64,000 nucleotides of DNA from Owenia fusiformis (taxonomy: Eukaryota; Annelida; Polychaeta; Sabellida; Oweniidae): contig CAIIXF020000008.1 of assembly GCA_903813345.2 (NCBI GenBank), forward strand, positions 6,459,341 to 6,523,340, written 5' to 3'. The notes beneath the pieces were generated by a model. It had not been told where the DNA came from, did no database searches, and was given only the letters and a program-made list of their open reading frames with translations. Below are positions 31,725-40,800 of this stretch, in pieces. How positions within the stretch are numbered: the stretch's first letter is position 1; each line of letters starts with the position of its first letter. Made by a program: the position numbers and the translations under genes.

Positions 31725-33829
31725 AAGAGCCTATCAAGATTGACACCGAGCCTGAAAAGGTAAGATCAATTCTATATAATTCAGTCAAAGAATTTCAAGG
31801 TGGTCGTCTCAAACAATTTATGCATGAATGGCAATTGTTGACGTCAGACAAATCAATCTTAAATGCAATTAATGGCTATACAATTGAATTTTGTAATGAT
31901 GATATTATACAAAATCAATGGGCTCGAAATTCAAAATTCTCTAAATCTGAGAACGAAAACATGGATATAGAAATCAATAAATTTCTAAAGAAGGGTATAA
32001 TCATCCCGGTTAATCACTCAGAGAGAGGTTATGTTTCACCTATCTTTCTTACGCCCAAACATGATGGATCAAAAAGAAAAATCCTCAACTTATCTGATTT
32101 AAATAAAAACGTAGAATATCATCATTTCAAAATGGAGAATCTACAGCATGCTATTGACATTTTGTTACCAAATATGTACATGTCCTGCGTCGACGCTAAG
32201 GACGCTTATTACAGTGTTCCCATTGCTTATGATTCTCAAAGATTTCTGCAATTTGAATGGAAAGGCCAATTGTATCAGTATACATGTTTGGCTCAAGGGC
32301 TGAGTTCCGCTCCTAGAATATTCACTAAAATAATGAAGCCTGTGTACGCTAAATTGCGAAATGAAGGTCATTTGTCAGTAGCATTCATTGACGATTGCTG
32401 TTTATTTGCAGAAACCTATGAACAATGCAAGCAGAATTTGTTTGACACGATCACATTGCTTCGAAAGCTTGGCTTCATAATCCACCCTGAGAAGGTGACA
32501 CTAGAACCTACACAGGTAATAACGTTTCTTGGATTCATTTTGAACTCTGTCAAAATGACTGTAAAATTACCACCAGAAAAGTCTCAGACACTCAAAAAAT
32601 TGTGTAGAAATATGATATCACGTGATAATTGCACTATTAGAGAAGTTGCACAAATCATTGGGAAATTTTTTTCTTCTTTTCCTGGAGTTCAATATGGTCA
32701 ATTGCACTACAGGAATGTTGAACGAGATAAAACATTGGCTCTGTCCTTAAATAAAGGCAATTTTGATGCATGCATGATTTTATCTGAAGCTGCTAAGTCT
32801 GATTTACAATGGTGGATAAATAATGTTGATACTGCTTTCAGATCAATCTCAATTCCAGAACCAATTGTCTTTCTGAGAACGGACAGTAGTACCCTAGGTT
32901 GGGGTACATTTGATGTTGTTAATGATGTGAAGACCGGAGGCCGTTGGTCAGACGAGGAATCTAAACATCATATCAACTATCTTGAATTACTGGCTATATT
33001 TTTAGGTTTGAAATGCTTTTGTAAAGCACATTCCGACATCCACGTTCGTGTACAAACGGACAATACCACAGCTCTTGCTTATGTTAACAAGATGGGTGGA
33101 ATGACATCACCAGATTGTGATTTGTTAGCAAAACAAATTTGGAATTTCTGTATTTTTAGAAAAATCTGGCTGAGCGCTGCATTCATTCCAGGGTGTCAAA
33201 ATGTCGAGGCCGACGCAGAATCCAGAGTGTTTCATGATGAAACGGAGTGGATGGTTGATAAATCGGTCTTTGATCGTATTTGTAATCTGCCAAACTGGCC
33301 ATCACCAGTAATTGATATGTTTGCATCTAGGTTGAATCACCAGTTGCCACGCTATGTCTCTTGGAGACCTGATCCAAATGCTGAAAACGTTGACGCATTA
33401 AATATCAAATGGGATAATGAATCAATTTATGTTTTTTGTCCTTTCAGTTTAATCACGAAAGTCCTGCAGAAGATAGAATGCGAGGGCCTGACTCACGTGA
33501 TCATCATCGTTCCGATGTGGACAACGCAGCCGTGGTGGCCAAAACTTCTAAGAATGTTGATCGACCCCCCGGTGATTCTACCAAAACGTCAAACATTACT
33601 GACATTACCGTACGATCGGACCAAGGTCCATCCACTTTGGAACAAGATGAGTTTGATCTGTTGTCTTTTATCAGGACATCAATCGAAAGCCAAGGCGTTT
33701 CGAAGGACACTGCAAACGTTATTCTACTCTCGTGGAAAGCGGCATCCAAGAAACAGTACTCAGTGTACTTACGTAAGTGGGTACTCTTCTGTCGTCGACG
33801 GAATTACGATCCCTTACACGCATCTTTGA
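31598..33829 (+). CDS. pol: DIRS pol: reverse transcriptase, RNase H and C-terminal DIRS domain
   Basis: 743 residues. Reverse transcriptase covers roughly residues 125-345: YVSPIFLTPKHDGSKRKILN (fingers), first catalytic Asp199 in CVDAKDAYYS, LAQGLSSAPRIFTK, and the FIDD box with Asp265-Asp266. RNase H covers about 422-545 with the acidic residues Asp429 (RTDSSTLGWG), Glu463 (YLELLA), Asp488 (QTDNTTAL) and Asp539 (EADAESR). Residues about 570-695 (DMFASRLNHQLPRYVSWRPD, VPMWTTQPWWPKLL, LPKRQTLLTL, HPLWNKMSLI) are a block specific to DIRS pol proteins, described in the family as a Dam-like methyltransferase region; methylase motifs are not clear to me here. The protein makes the DNA copy of the element RNA. 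Its last 131 codons overlap ORF3 in another frame. No internal stop is present. Confidence 0.95.
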   Translation: MARRQVKHRSAEFLQRKWRQERQVVKDQVPEQVVPGPSCFTVEEPIKIDTEPEKVRSILYNSVKEFQGGRLKQFMHEWQLLTSDKSILNAINGYTIEFCNDDIIQNQWARNSKFSKSENENMDIEINKFLKKGIIIPVNHSERGYVSPIFLTPKHDGSKRKILNLSDLNKNVEYHHFKMENLQHAIDILLPNMYMSCVDAKDAYYSVPIAYDSQRFLQFEWKGQLYQYTCLAQGLSSAPRIFTKIMKPVYAKLRNEGHLSVAFIDDCCLFAETYEQCKQNLFDTITLLRKLGFIIHPEKVTLEPTQVITFLGFILNSVKMTVKLPPEKSQTLKKLCRNMISRDNCTIREVAQIIGKFFSSFPGVQYGQLHYRNVERDKTLALSLNKGNFDACMILSEAAKSDLQWWINNVDTAFRSISIPEPIVFLRTDSSTLGWGTFDVVNDVKTGGRWSDEESKHHINYLELLAIFLGLKCFCKAHSDIHVRVQTDNTTALAYVNKMGGMTSPDCDLLAKQIWNFCIFRKIWLSAAFIPGCQNVEADAESRVFHDETEWMVDKSVFDRICNLPNWPSPVIDMFASRLNHQLPRYVSWRPDPNAENVDALNIKWDNESIYVFCPFSLITKVLQKIECEGLTHVIIIVPMWTTQPWWPKLLRMLIDPPVILPKRQTLLTLPYDRTKVHPLWNKMSLICCLLSGHQSKAKAFRRTLQTLFYSRGKRHPRNSTQCTYVSGYSSVVDGITIPYTHL

Positions 33830-34650
33830 GTTTGGGACTTGATTTCCTTACGTCATTATTCAAAGATAACCTAAGTTATAGTGCTATTAACACTGCAAGA
33901 TCAGCACTCTCTTTGATCATGTCGTATGACTCTGTGACTTTTGGATCCAATCCTCTCGTTTCCAGATTCATGAAAGGTGTATACAATGAAAGACCTCCTT
34001 TGCCTAAATATGACTCTACTTGGGAGGTTTCTACTGTACTCAATTATCTTGAAACGCTATCGCCTAATGAAACTTTAACACTTAGAGATCTTGCGATGAA
34101 ATTAGTGACATTACTAGCCTTAGTCACAGGACAACGTCGACAAACTCTACATTCACTTGAAGTACATAACTGTGTTGAAGAAAAAACTTGTTACAAACTC
34201 TTAGTATCTAAATGTCTTAAGACATCCAAATGTGGTAAAAGTTTACCTGTTTTAACATTGCCTAAATATGGGAATACACGATTATGTGTATGTGATGCAT
34301 TGAAGAATTACATTGACCGCACGGACACTCTGCGGGGTAATGAAAAACAATTATTCATAAGCTGTCAAAAACCATTTTCTGCAATATCTTTAGATACTAT
34401 CAGTCGTTGGATTAAATGTGCATTAGAAAAATCAGGCGTCAATGTACAATTATTCAAACCACATTCAACACGTTCTGCCTCTACTTCAGCAGCCCTGAGG
34501 GCAGGCAGTAGTTTAGATTCTATTCTTAATGCTGCAGGATGGAGCAGCAGTGCAACGTTTGCAAAGTTCTATAATAAGCCCTTACATTGTAAAAATGACA
34601 AAAGTCAATTTGGTTTAGCTGTTTTAAACTCGGCTACTACATGTAAGTGA
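33436..34650 (+). CDS. DIRS tyrosine recombinase (ORF3)
   Basis: 404 residues. The N-terminal 70 or so are charged and low-complexity and coincide with the pol overlap. Residues about 85-180 resemble the helical core-binding domain of phage-type integrases (SKKQYSVYLRKWVLFCRRR, SAINTARSALSLIM). The catalytic domain follows with Arg234 in TGQRRQTLHSL, His343 and Arg346 in HSTRSAST, Trp369 in AGWSSSATF and nucleophile Tyr379 in AKFYNK. All expected R...HxxR...H/W...Y positions are present. This enzyme is thought to insert the circular DNA copy into the genome without a target duplication. It overlaps pol by 394 nt in the -1 frame relative to pol; the ATG at 33436 is the first in frame, but the real start could be later. 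Confidence 0.94.
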   Translation: MSFQFNHESPAEDRMRGPDSRDHHRSDVDNAAVVAKTSKNVDRPPGDSTKTSNITDITVRSDQGPSTLEQDEFDLLSFIRTSIESQGVSKDTANVILLSWKAASKKQYSVYLRKWVLFCRRRNYDPLHASLSLGLDFLTSLFKDNLSYSAINTARSALSLIMSYDSVTFGSNPLVSRFMKGVYNERPPLPKYDSTWEVSTVLNYLETLSPNETLTLRDLAMKLVTLLALVTGQRRQTLHSLEVHNCVEEKTCYKLLVSKCLKTSKCGKSLPVLTLPKYGNTRLCVCDALKNYIDRTDTLRGNEKQLFISCQKPFSAISLDTISRWIKCALEKSGVNVQLFKPHSTRSASTSAALRAGSSLDSILNAAGWSSSATFAKFYNKPLHCKNDKSQFGLAVLNSATTCK

Positions 34651-34857
34651 TTCTTTATAGTAACACTTATTAGGCTCTGTGTCAATATTGGCGTCGTCAT
34701 TTTATGACGTTTTTGTATTATTTGCATTTGATTGTTTAATAAATAATGAATACCTCATTATATTATGCCTTGTTCTATGTGAAAGTGATTGATTTACATT
34801 ATAAAATGTCTTGTCACATAGTTTGTTTGATGAATGTGTCCATCTGGGCTTTAAACA
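34651..34857 (+). other. DIRS 3' untranslated region
   Basis: AT-rich sequence between the recombinase stop and the internal complementary region. It contains AATAAATAATG near 34739, a possible polyadenylation signal. Confidence 0.5.
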
Positions 34858-34974
34858 TCTCACGTGATCTCCTTGAATATGTAACATGGTAGAATTGGAA
34901 GTTAAACGAGCCTTTGGAAAAGGTGAAGTTTGACTGGAATTCTACCTGTTACATTGATTCAAGGAGATCATGTG
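34858..34974. repeat. DIRS internal complementary region
   Basis: 34858-34894 is the reverse complement of the left terminus (30093-30129). The rest, to 34974, is the reverse complement of the right-end extension and outer right repeat (35191-35274). Its order therefore equals the head-to-tail junction of a circle. In DIRS models it serves as the template that restores both ends during circle formation. Confidence 0.93.
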
Positions 34975-35153
34975 CCCATACCCAGGGACTACCCTCCCTT
35001 TATTATACTCCAGTGTGTGGTGTGAACTTTAACATACTTTATATACCTATGATTAAAGTATTCTAGATCACAAACGTAAGTCAATATAATTTCAGAACTA
35101 TTGAATTGAATTCACGTTTGATTTATTCATCTAGACACATTCATCGTTAAAGG

Positions 35154-35228
35154 CTGATTACTTATTAGTCTGTTGCGTGCGCAATGCTTTCTCACATGAT
35201 CTCCTTGAATCAATGTAACAGGTAGAAT
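35154..35228. repeat. DIRS right inverted terminal repeat
   Basis: An inverted copy of 30093-30166, starting CTGATTACTTATTAGTCTGT. Beyond it a 46-bp extension (35229-35274) forms the true right end and is found only again, inverted, in the internal complementary region. Confidence 0.93.
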
Positions 35229-35709
35229 TCCAGTCAAACTTCACCTTTTCCAAAGGCTCGTTTAACTTCCAATTACAAGAGCAGATTATAACATGGGAAC
35301 TTTTAATTAAAACATGTTACACTGGCACTTGTCAGGCTTGAACTGAATTGATGAAAAATGAGCTGTAAAACACAACAAGAAAACAAGTTGATTGACATGC
35401 AGTTCTTAGTTGGATGACAGTGATACATACATAAAGGTCTTCAACTGCATATCAAGCATGATGATCCTTGTGAATCTAACAGAACATCTCGGTCTTCATC
35501 AATCACGACTTCAAAATACAATTTGTTATTCATGTATATTTGCAAGTGAAACAAATCTGTGTGGGATTCATAGTTCCGTATTCTGTCTTCATACGAATAG
35601 CAATTAAGTTGATCTTTGTGAATCCAATAGCACATTAAGGTTTTCATTATCAATCATTTACTTCAAAATACAATTTGTAAATCATATGAGGATAAAATAT
35701 GACTTCACA

Positions 35710-35852
35710 AGGTATTAACATGATAAATGTAACAACCTGGTTACAGATTATAAAAGTGTAACAACTGTTACAGATGCGGAGATATTACTGATGCTCAACG
35801 CTGGTCATAAATGGTAACAACAATAATGTCATCACTTCATGGTGGTGATGTA
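35710..35852 (+). mobile_element. Hairpin-ended GTCACCAC repeat, copy
   Basis: It starts AGGTATTAACATGATAAATG and ends with ATGTCATCAC, loop, GTGGTGATGTA, a variant of the terminal hairpin. The interior has GTTACAGATGCGGAG, matching the 'GTTACAGACGCCGG' step in the long element. Confidence 0.65.
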
Positions 35853-37921
35853 ACACACTGTAATCTACGACAATTTCATAGTTCTGTATCTGAAATGATT
35901 TTGGAGAAAACAGTCTCATCAATGCTGATGAACATTTGTTATTCTTTTGTGTTGAGATTTTGGAATATTGGATCATGCTTCACAATCCCACAATCTGTAA
36001 CACTTGTTACATAAGACCAGGTGCTATCACCAAGCTGTCAACATGTGCAACAAAAATATATAATGTTGTAACAATTGACTTTATTAAATTTCGATTGCTG
36101 CAGAAGTATAATTTTGGCAATGCAACTAACAGGTCTAGTACATTGTAGACCTCCCTCTATTAATTTGGCAGGGTTAGCTTTATTGTGTCTGAATGTTCAC
36201 TTTGTTTTGTTTTACAATAGGGAAGAGACTGTTGAATTTTCCAAAAAATGTGTACTACGAAAGGAGACATCCATTTGTCAAACTTTTTGAGGGAAGTGTA
36301 GATTGGTTTTTGTATGATTAAACAATGCACAATGAACTCACTCCAGAGTCTGCTGAAACAATTACAAACCTAAATGTCAAAAGTACAAAGTTGAACTAAC
36401 ATTTGTACAAATGCCAGAGAGAGAGCTAGGAATTTACAGAGAGAACTGACATAAACATTTCAAGAATTTAGGTCAGAGCGTTTTATGTGCACATTAGTGC
36501 TCCACTAGACCTTGACTGGTTAGAAGTCATTTGAAAAATACATACATTTTCCATGAAAAAAAACATATACTGTAGTGTGAAGTGTTAAATGACTACATTC
36601 AAATGTGGTACATGCTCATATCTCATGACTCTGCAATATAATACTGATTTAATGAGATTTATGAAAATGGTTGATTCGGAAGATTCAGGCACATTGTAAG
36701 GTTAAATGCAATAAAGAAGATAGTGTATGTAAAGTTATGTCCATAGTAAAGCTATCTTACTTGTCATTTTCACAACATATAATTGCAAACTTTATTAATG
36801 ATGAAGAATTACAGGCATATGTTTGGCATATAAACTTTCTTTAGTGGTTCTGTATTTCTTTAATGGCAATGTAAAATCTCTTTAAAATGAATGGAGTCTT
36901 GCATCTCATTCCAGTGTTGCTATTCTGAAACACAAATGAAGTATCAGCATACTGTCACATCATACACTTTCACACTGCCACATAGTACACTGTCCAGGGT
37001 ATCATAGCCACTGGGAGGGTCTTTATTATAATAGGGGCCCTCACTGTATATGATATTATGTGATAGAAACTGTATTTAAGTGCATGAGGCACTGATATGA
37101 AATAGAGAGCTGGTAAGGGTGGGGGGGGGGGGTTGACTTGATAGAAAGCATGAATCTTTCTCAAACACAGTTTCTCAATTTCCTTGCATGTAGACATAGA
37201 CCCTCAAACCACAAATATTTCATTCAACATAATGAATATTTTTTACAGAATGAAAACCATTCAGCTTTATGGGGATATTCACCATACTCATGAGTCGAGT
37301 AGCACTTTGACTTGCATGCAAGTTCTGCAAACAATGCGGAACACAGGAGACCGATTAAAGTTCAACAAAAATAGCATCAAGAGAAAACTGTTAAAGAATG
37401 AACCTTAAGAATAGAATAATGCTCCCCATAGCTTGAGAAGCAATTATACTGATGAAATGTAGCCTCTAGGAAAAAGTGAAACATGTTTTTACGATAAATG
37501 GACAAAGCCTTGCTGTTTGAGCCTCTAACAAATGCAGAGTGCACTAGAACAACCAATTGCTATGGTGATTAGAAAAAGCTGTAGAAGTATCAAGTTTAAT
37601 GCAATTTAGACCAATGTAATGACCAATCACCCATGACCAGGCTTGATTTACTTCTTCACATATGCATCATTAACTTCTGAGAACACTTGCGGAATAATTC
37701 CATAATGTGCAAAAACGGTTATTTATCTTTGGAATTCTAGGAAACCATTCAATTCTAAAGAGGCAAGAGAGTATTCATATGCTAAGCCCTGGTGGATTTG
37801 ATTGCTTGGATCATGAACAATATGAAAATAGAATAACATGATTGAATGATACTGAAATGTCACTGACCACTGTAAAGGATTACAGTCTTCTATCAGTCCC
37901 TTTCTATTCATATTGCCAGTT

Positions 37922-38037
37922 AAGGCATTAACATGCAAAATATCACCACCTCCCATTTGTTACAGACACTGGACGCCAACCCAAAAATGCAGAACACAGT
38001 CCACAATAAAGTTGGAGACTATAACAATACGATGTTA
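37922..38037 (+). mobile_element. Hairpin-ended GTCACCAC repeat, copy lacking the hairpin
   Basis: AAGGCATTAACATGCAAAAT, then TTGTTACAGACACTGGACGC and AAGTTGGAGACTATAACAAT. The expected terminal hairpin is missing, so the right end is truncated or replaced. Confidence 0.65.
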
Positions 38038-38877
38038 TGAAAAGTATAAAAGTATAACTGACAGCAAAATGCGAAACTGGTACAACATGTAAACTGCGAA
38101 AATCAATCAATACAATTGCTGTAATTTGTAAACCTATTTGTCAACCCAATTATGAATATTACTGAATTGCCTTGAACTTGAATTATATATTTCATGACTA
38201 TTGTAATTAGTGCCAGGCAGTTAGGAGAATTCTGCTTCATTTAACAATAACAGATATAATTGTGTCCAGTCCTTCGAAACAATAATTGGATATTTGCATG
38301 TATCTACCATCCAGTACCAACTATTGGTCAGAGTTACCTATTGACTATATCGATATTGATAAACACCTCTGTTTTGAAGAGTTGACATTAAGCACGAAGT
38401 TGTGAATTAAATTAATTACACATAGATGAAAATCAATCTGTATTATAATTTGGGAAATTACAAAAATTGTGCAATTCATTATGAGTTTTTGACTTTTCTC
38501 AGAATCGGAAACATTGGTAAAATTAGAATTTTGCAACAATCTTGGAGATTATCTAATTATAAAATTCAACACAAACTAGGACCAACGCACAAACTAGGAC
38601 CAACGAGTCAATTTTTATTCGAATATCTCAGACAAGATTTTGACAATAATTGGCTGTAGCAAGTTTTATTAGCTATGGGAAAATATGATTGTAGTGTATT
38701 GCATGTCAGAACTTAACTTGGATTCCCAAGTTGCTCATTCAGAAATTGATCTCAGACCCCTTAGAAAAAATAATAACAGAGTCCCTAATAATCAAGTGTT
38801 TCCGATTTGCATAATTCGTCTTTGTTTTCTAGATTCACAAATCATGCAATGTTATGTTATAGTCAATATTCTGTTTT

Positions 38878-39030
38878 TTTAGTGGCATGCACTAGGATAA
38901 AATGTTTGGTGTTTTAGCCAAATCTCCTGTTGTTTTTGAGGAATTTTCCAATATTTGTTCAAATCTCCGATAAAATTTAACCTGTTGTTTTCTATCATAT
39001 TGCCCCGTATCAGAAATATTATTGAATCCC
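38878..39030 (+). mobile_element. CAGGG-ended repeat, diverged copy
   Basis: TTAGTGGCATGCACTAGG-type head, CCTGTTGTTTTTGAGGAATT in the middle, CCTGTTGTTTTC further on and ATTATTGAATCCCTTG at the end, in the order of the 18491 copy. Confidence 0.55.
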
Positions 39031-40593
39031 TTGCATCTATGAAAAAGTAGATTAAAATAAAAATTATGAATTAAAAAGTCTGTGAAGATCAATCTATTAG
39101 GAATTCTTTGAGGAAGAAATCTAAAGCATATAATGCAATAGACTTATGAGCTTCAGAAGACAGAATGCAGTGGGAATTGCATGACATTCCATGAAGTTAT
39201 AAGCTTGTAGAGAAGTGCAATAAAGTCATTCAAGAATGTCTGCTACATCAATATCAAACAGGGAAACTTCAGGAAACTTATGCTTTATCCTTTTCACTTT
39301 TGCATGAAACATTACCAAAGATGGGGAATATGTGATGGTAAACATAATGGTATAATGATTCTCAATTTTTTCTCTTTTCCTATTGACTTTCCCTCCTCTT
39401 TTGTATACAGATCCATATAAAGGAGTGTAACTTACAGTGATAGGTCACATGTGGTTACCTGGTATATTGTCTCTAGATTTACACTTAACTGACATATCAG
39501 GTTGAGGTGCTCTCTATTGTTTTGTGGTTGCACAAAGTTAAAACAGCACAAAGGATCAAGAACAATAAAATAACACCACAGAACAATTACAATTATATTC
39601 CAATAATTGATAGTTCAATGGTCTCTAATTAACGTCATTTTTATTGTTTCTGATGAGTTACATTGAATCGTTATACCTATATCGTAGTTGCTATATCGGT
39701 GGTTAACCTCTTGTTTCTTTTCCCTTTTTTGTACTCATGCATATATATATTTCGAGCTAAAAAATTGAAAAAATGGAAAACAACAACTGTTTTATTTGAA
39801 GAGGAATGATTAAAACACCATATTCAGAAGAAATTATGCTCTATAAATATTTCATACAAAAGCGATTTTAAAAACTATGATTTGGAACTGAATATAAACA
39901 TTGTAGAGGAAGAATCAATAAAAGCTTATGATACAATTCTTTTCTCAAATTAATGATTGATGCTATATTTATACAGTTAATCCTGATATAATATGAAAAC
40001 TCGTTAATGATCAATACAAATAGCATTCATTAATATTTATGCAGATTCATTTCAAAACAAATTAGAACTTGATTCACATACTTTCAGTTTTTGAATATTG
40101 AAATATTCTGGTCTGTTGAGCGTTACATCATGAAACATGTACAAATGAACTCTGGAAACACATGTACACATTACTTACAACAGTTTAACTTATGATATAG
40201 CAGTTGAGAAATGTGTTTTAACAGATTTTGAGGTATCTACTGATCAACCAAACTTTATTTCATGGATTTAAGAGTATACAGTGAATATGTGACTTTTGGG
40301 CTGAATACTTTATTCAAACTTTTGAAATCAAATCTATCTTCATTTATCATCATTGTTAGTTGTTCCACTTTTTGAAAGGAACTTACTTACATTGACCTCA
40401 AGCTAGCATTTGTTATATAAGTTTGCTCATTTTAATTACAACCTTACAACTTACCTTTAATAAGATTTATACCTTACAATTGCCTCATTAATACCACACT
40501 ATACCATGTACACAGGTTATTCGAAATTGTGTTAAATTATTACATTTTGCATATTGTTGTCTTGATTACTGTACTAGTGAACAAAGATGACCA

Positions 40594-40800
40594 GTCCCCA
40601 TATTTGCACTTCTTGCATTTTTTGACCAAATAAACAAAGATTTCCAATGCCCATTTTTGCATTTTTGACTGTCAAATAAACACAGACTTCCAATGCCCAT
40701 TTTTGCATTTTTGACTGTAAAATAAACACAGACTTCTGATGCCCATTTTTGCGTTTTTACAGTGTAAAATGAACAAAGACTTAAATGCCCCTTTTTTCAC
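40594..40800. repeat. 46-bp minisatellite, about 4.5 units
   Basis: Units of the type AATGCCCATTTTTGCATTTT + TGACTGTCAAATAAACACAGACTTCC recur at exactly 46 bp (40644, 40690, 40736, 40782). Each unit carries AATAAAC, so the array has regularly spaced AATAAA-like motifs. Confidence 0.9.

Larger units (their letters stand above)
30093..35274 (+). mobile_element. DIRS-type tyrosine-recombinase retrotransposon, structurally complete
   Basis: The element of about 5.2 kb has inverted terminal repeats (30093-30166 and 35154-35228), a right-end extension to 35274, gag, pol and tyrosine recombinase ORFs in that order, and an internal complementary region (34858-34974). The internal region is the reverse complement of the right terminus joined to the left terminus. 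Joining them in this way places ATT at the junction. The element begins with ATT (30093-30095) and ends with ATT (35272-35274), and no longer flanking duplication is seen. These are diagnostic DIRS features: replication through a circular DNA and insertion by the recombinase instead of an integrase. Pol and recombinase frames are uninterrupted with all catalytic residues present, so the copy is young. Gag shows a frame change near its 3' end. Confidence 0.95.
35275..40589. other. Non-coding stretch, no gene seen
   Basis: It contains two GTCACCAC-family copies (35710-35852, 37922-38037), a CAGGG-ended copy (38878-39030), a G run (37120-37134) and a 16-bp tandem doublet (ACTAGGACCAACG, near 38575). 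Open frames such as 36970-37197 are driven by composition. Confidence 0.6.

Noticed and set aside
30555-31788. Minus-strand frames opposite the DIRS gag region (e.g. 30861-31181, 31194-31454, 31522-31788)
   Set aside because: Antisense shadows of the gag and RG-rich frames.
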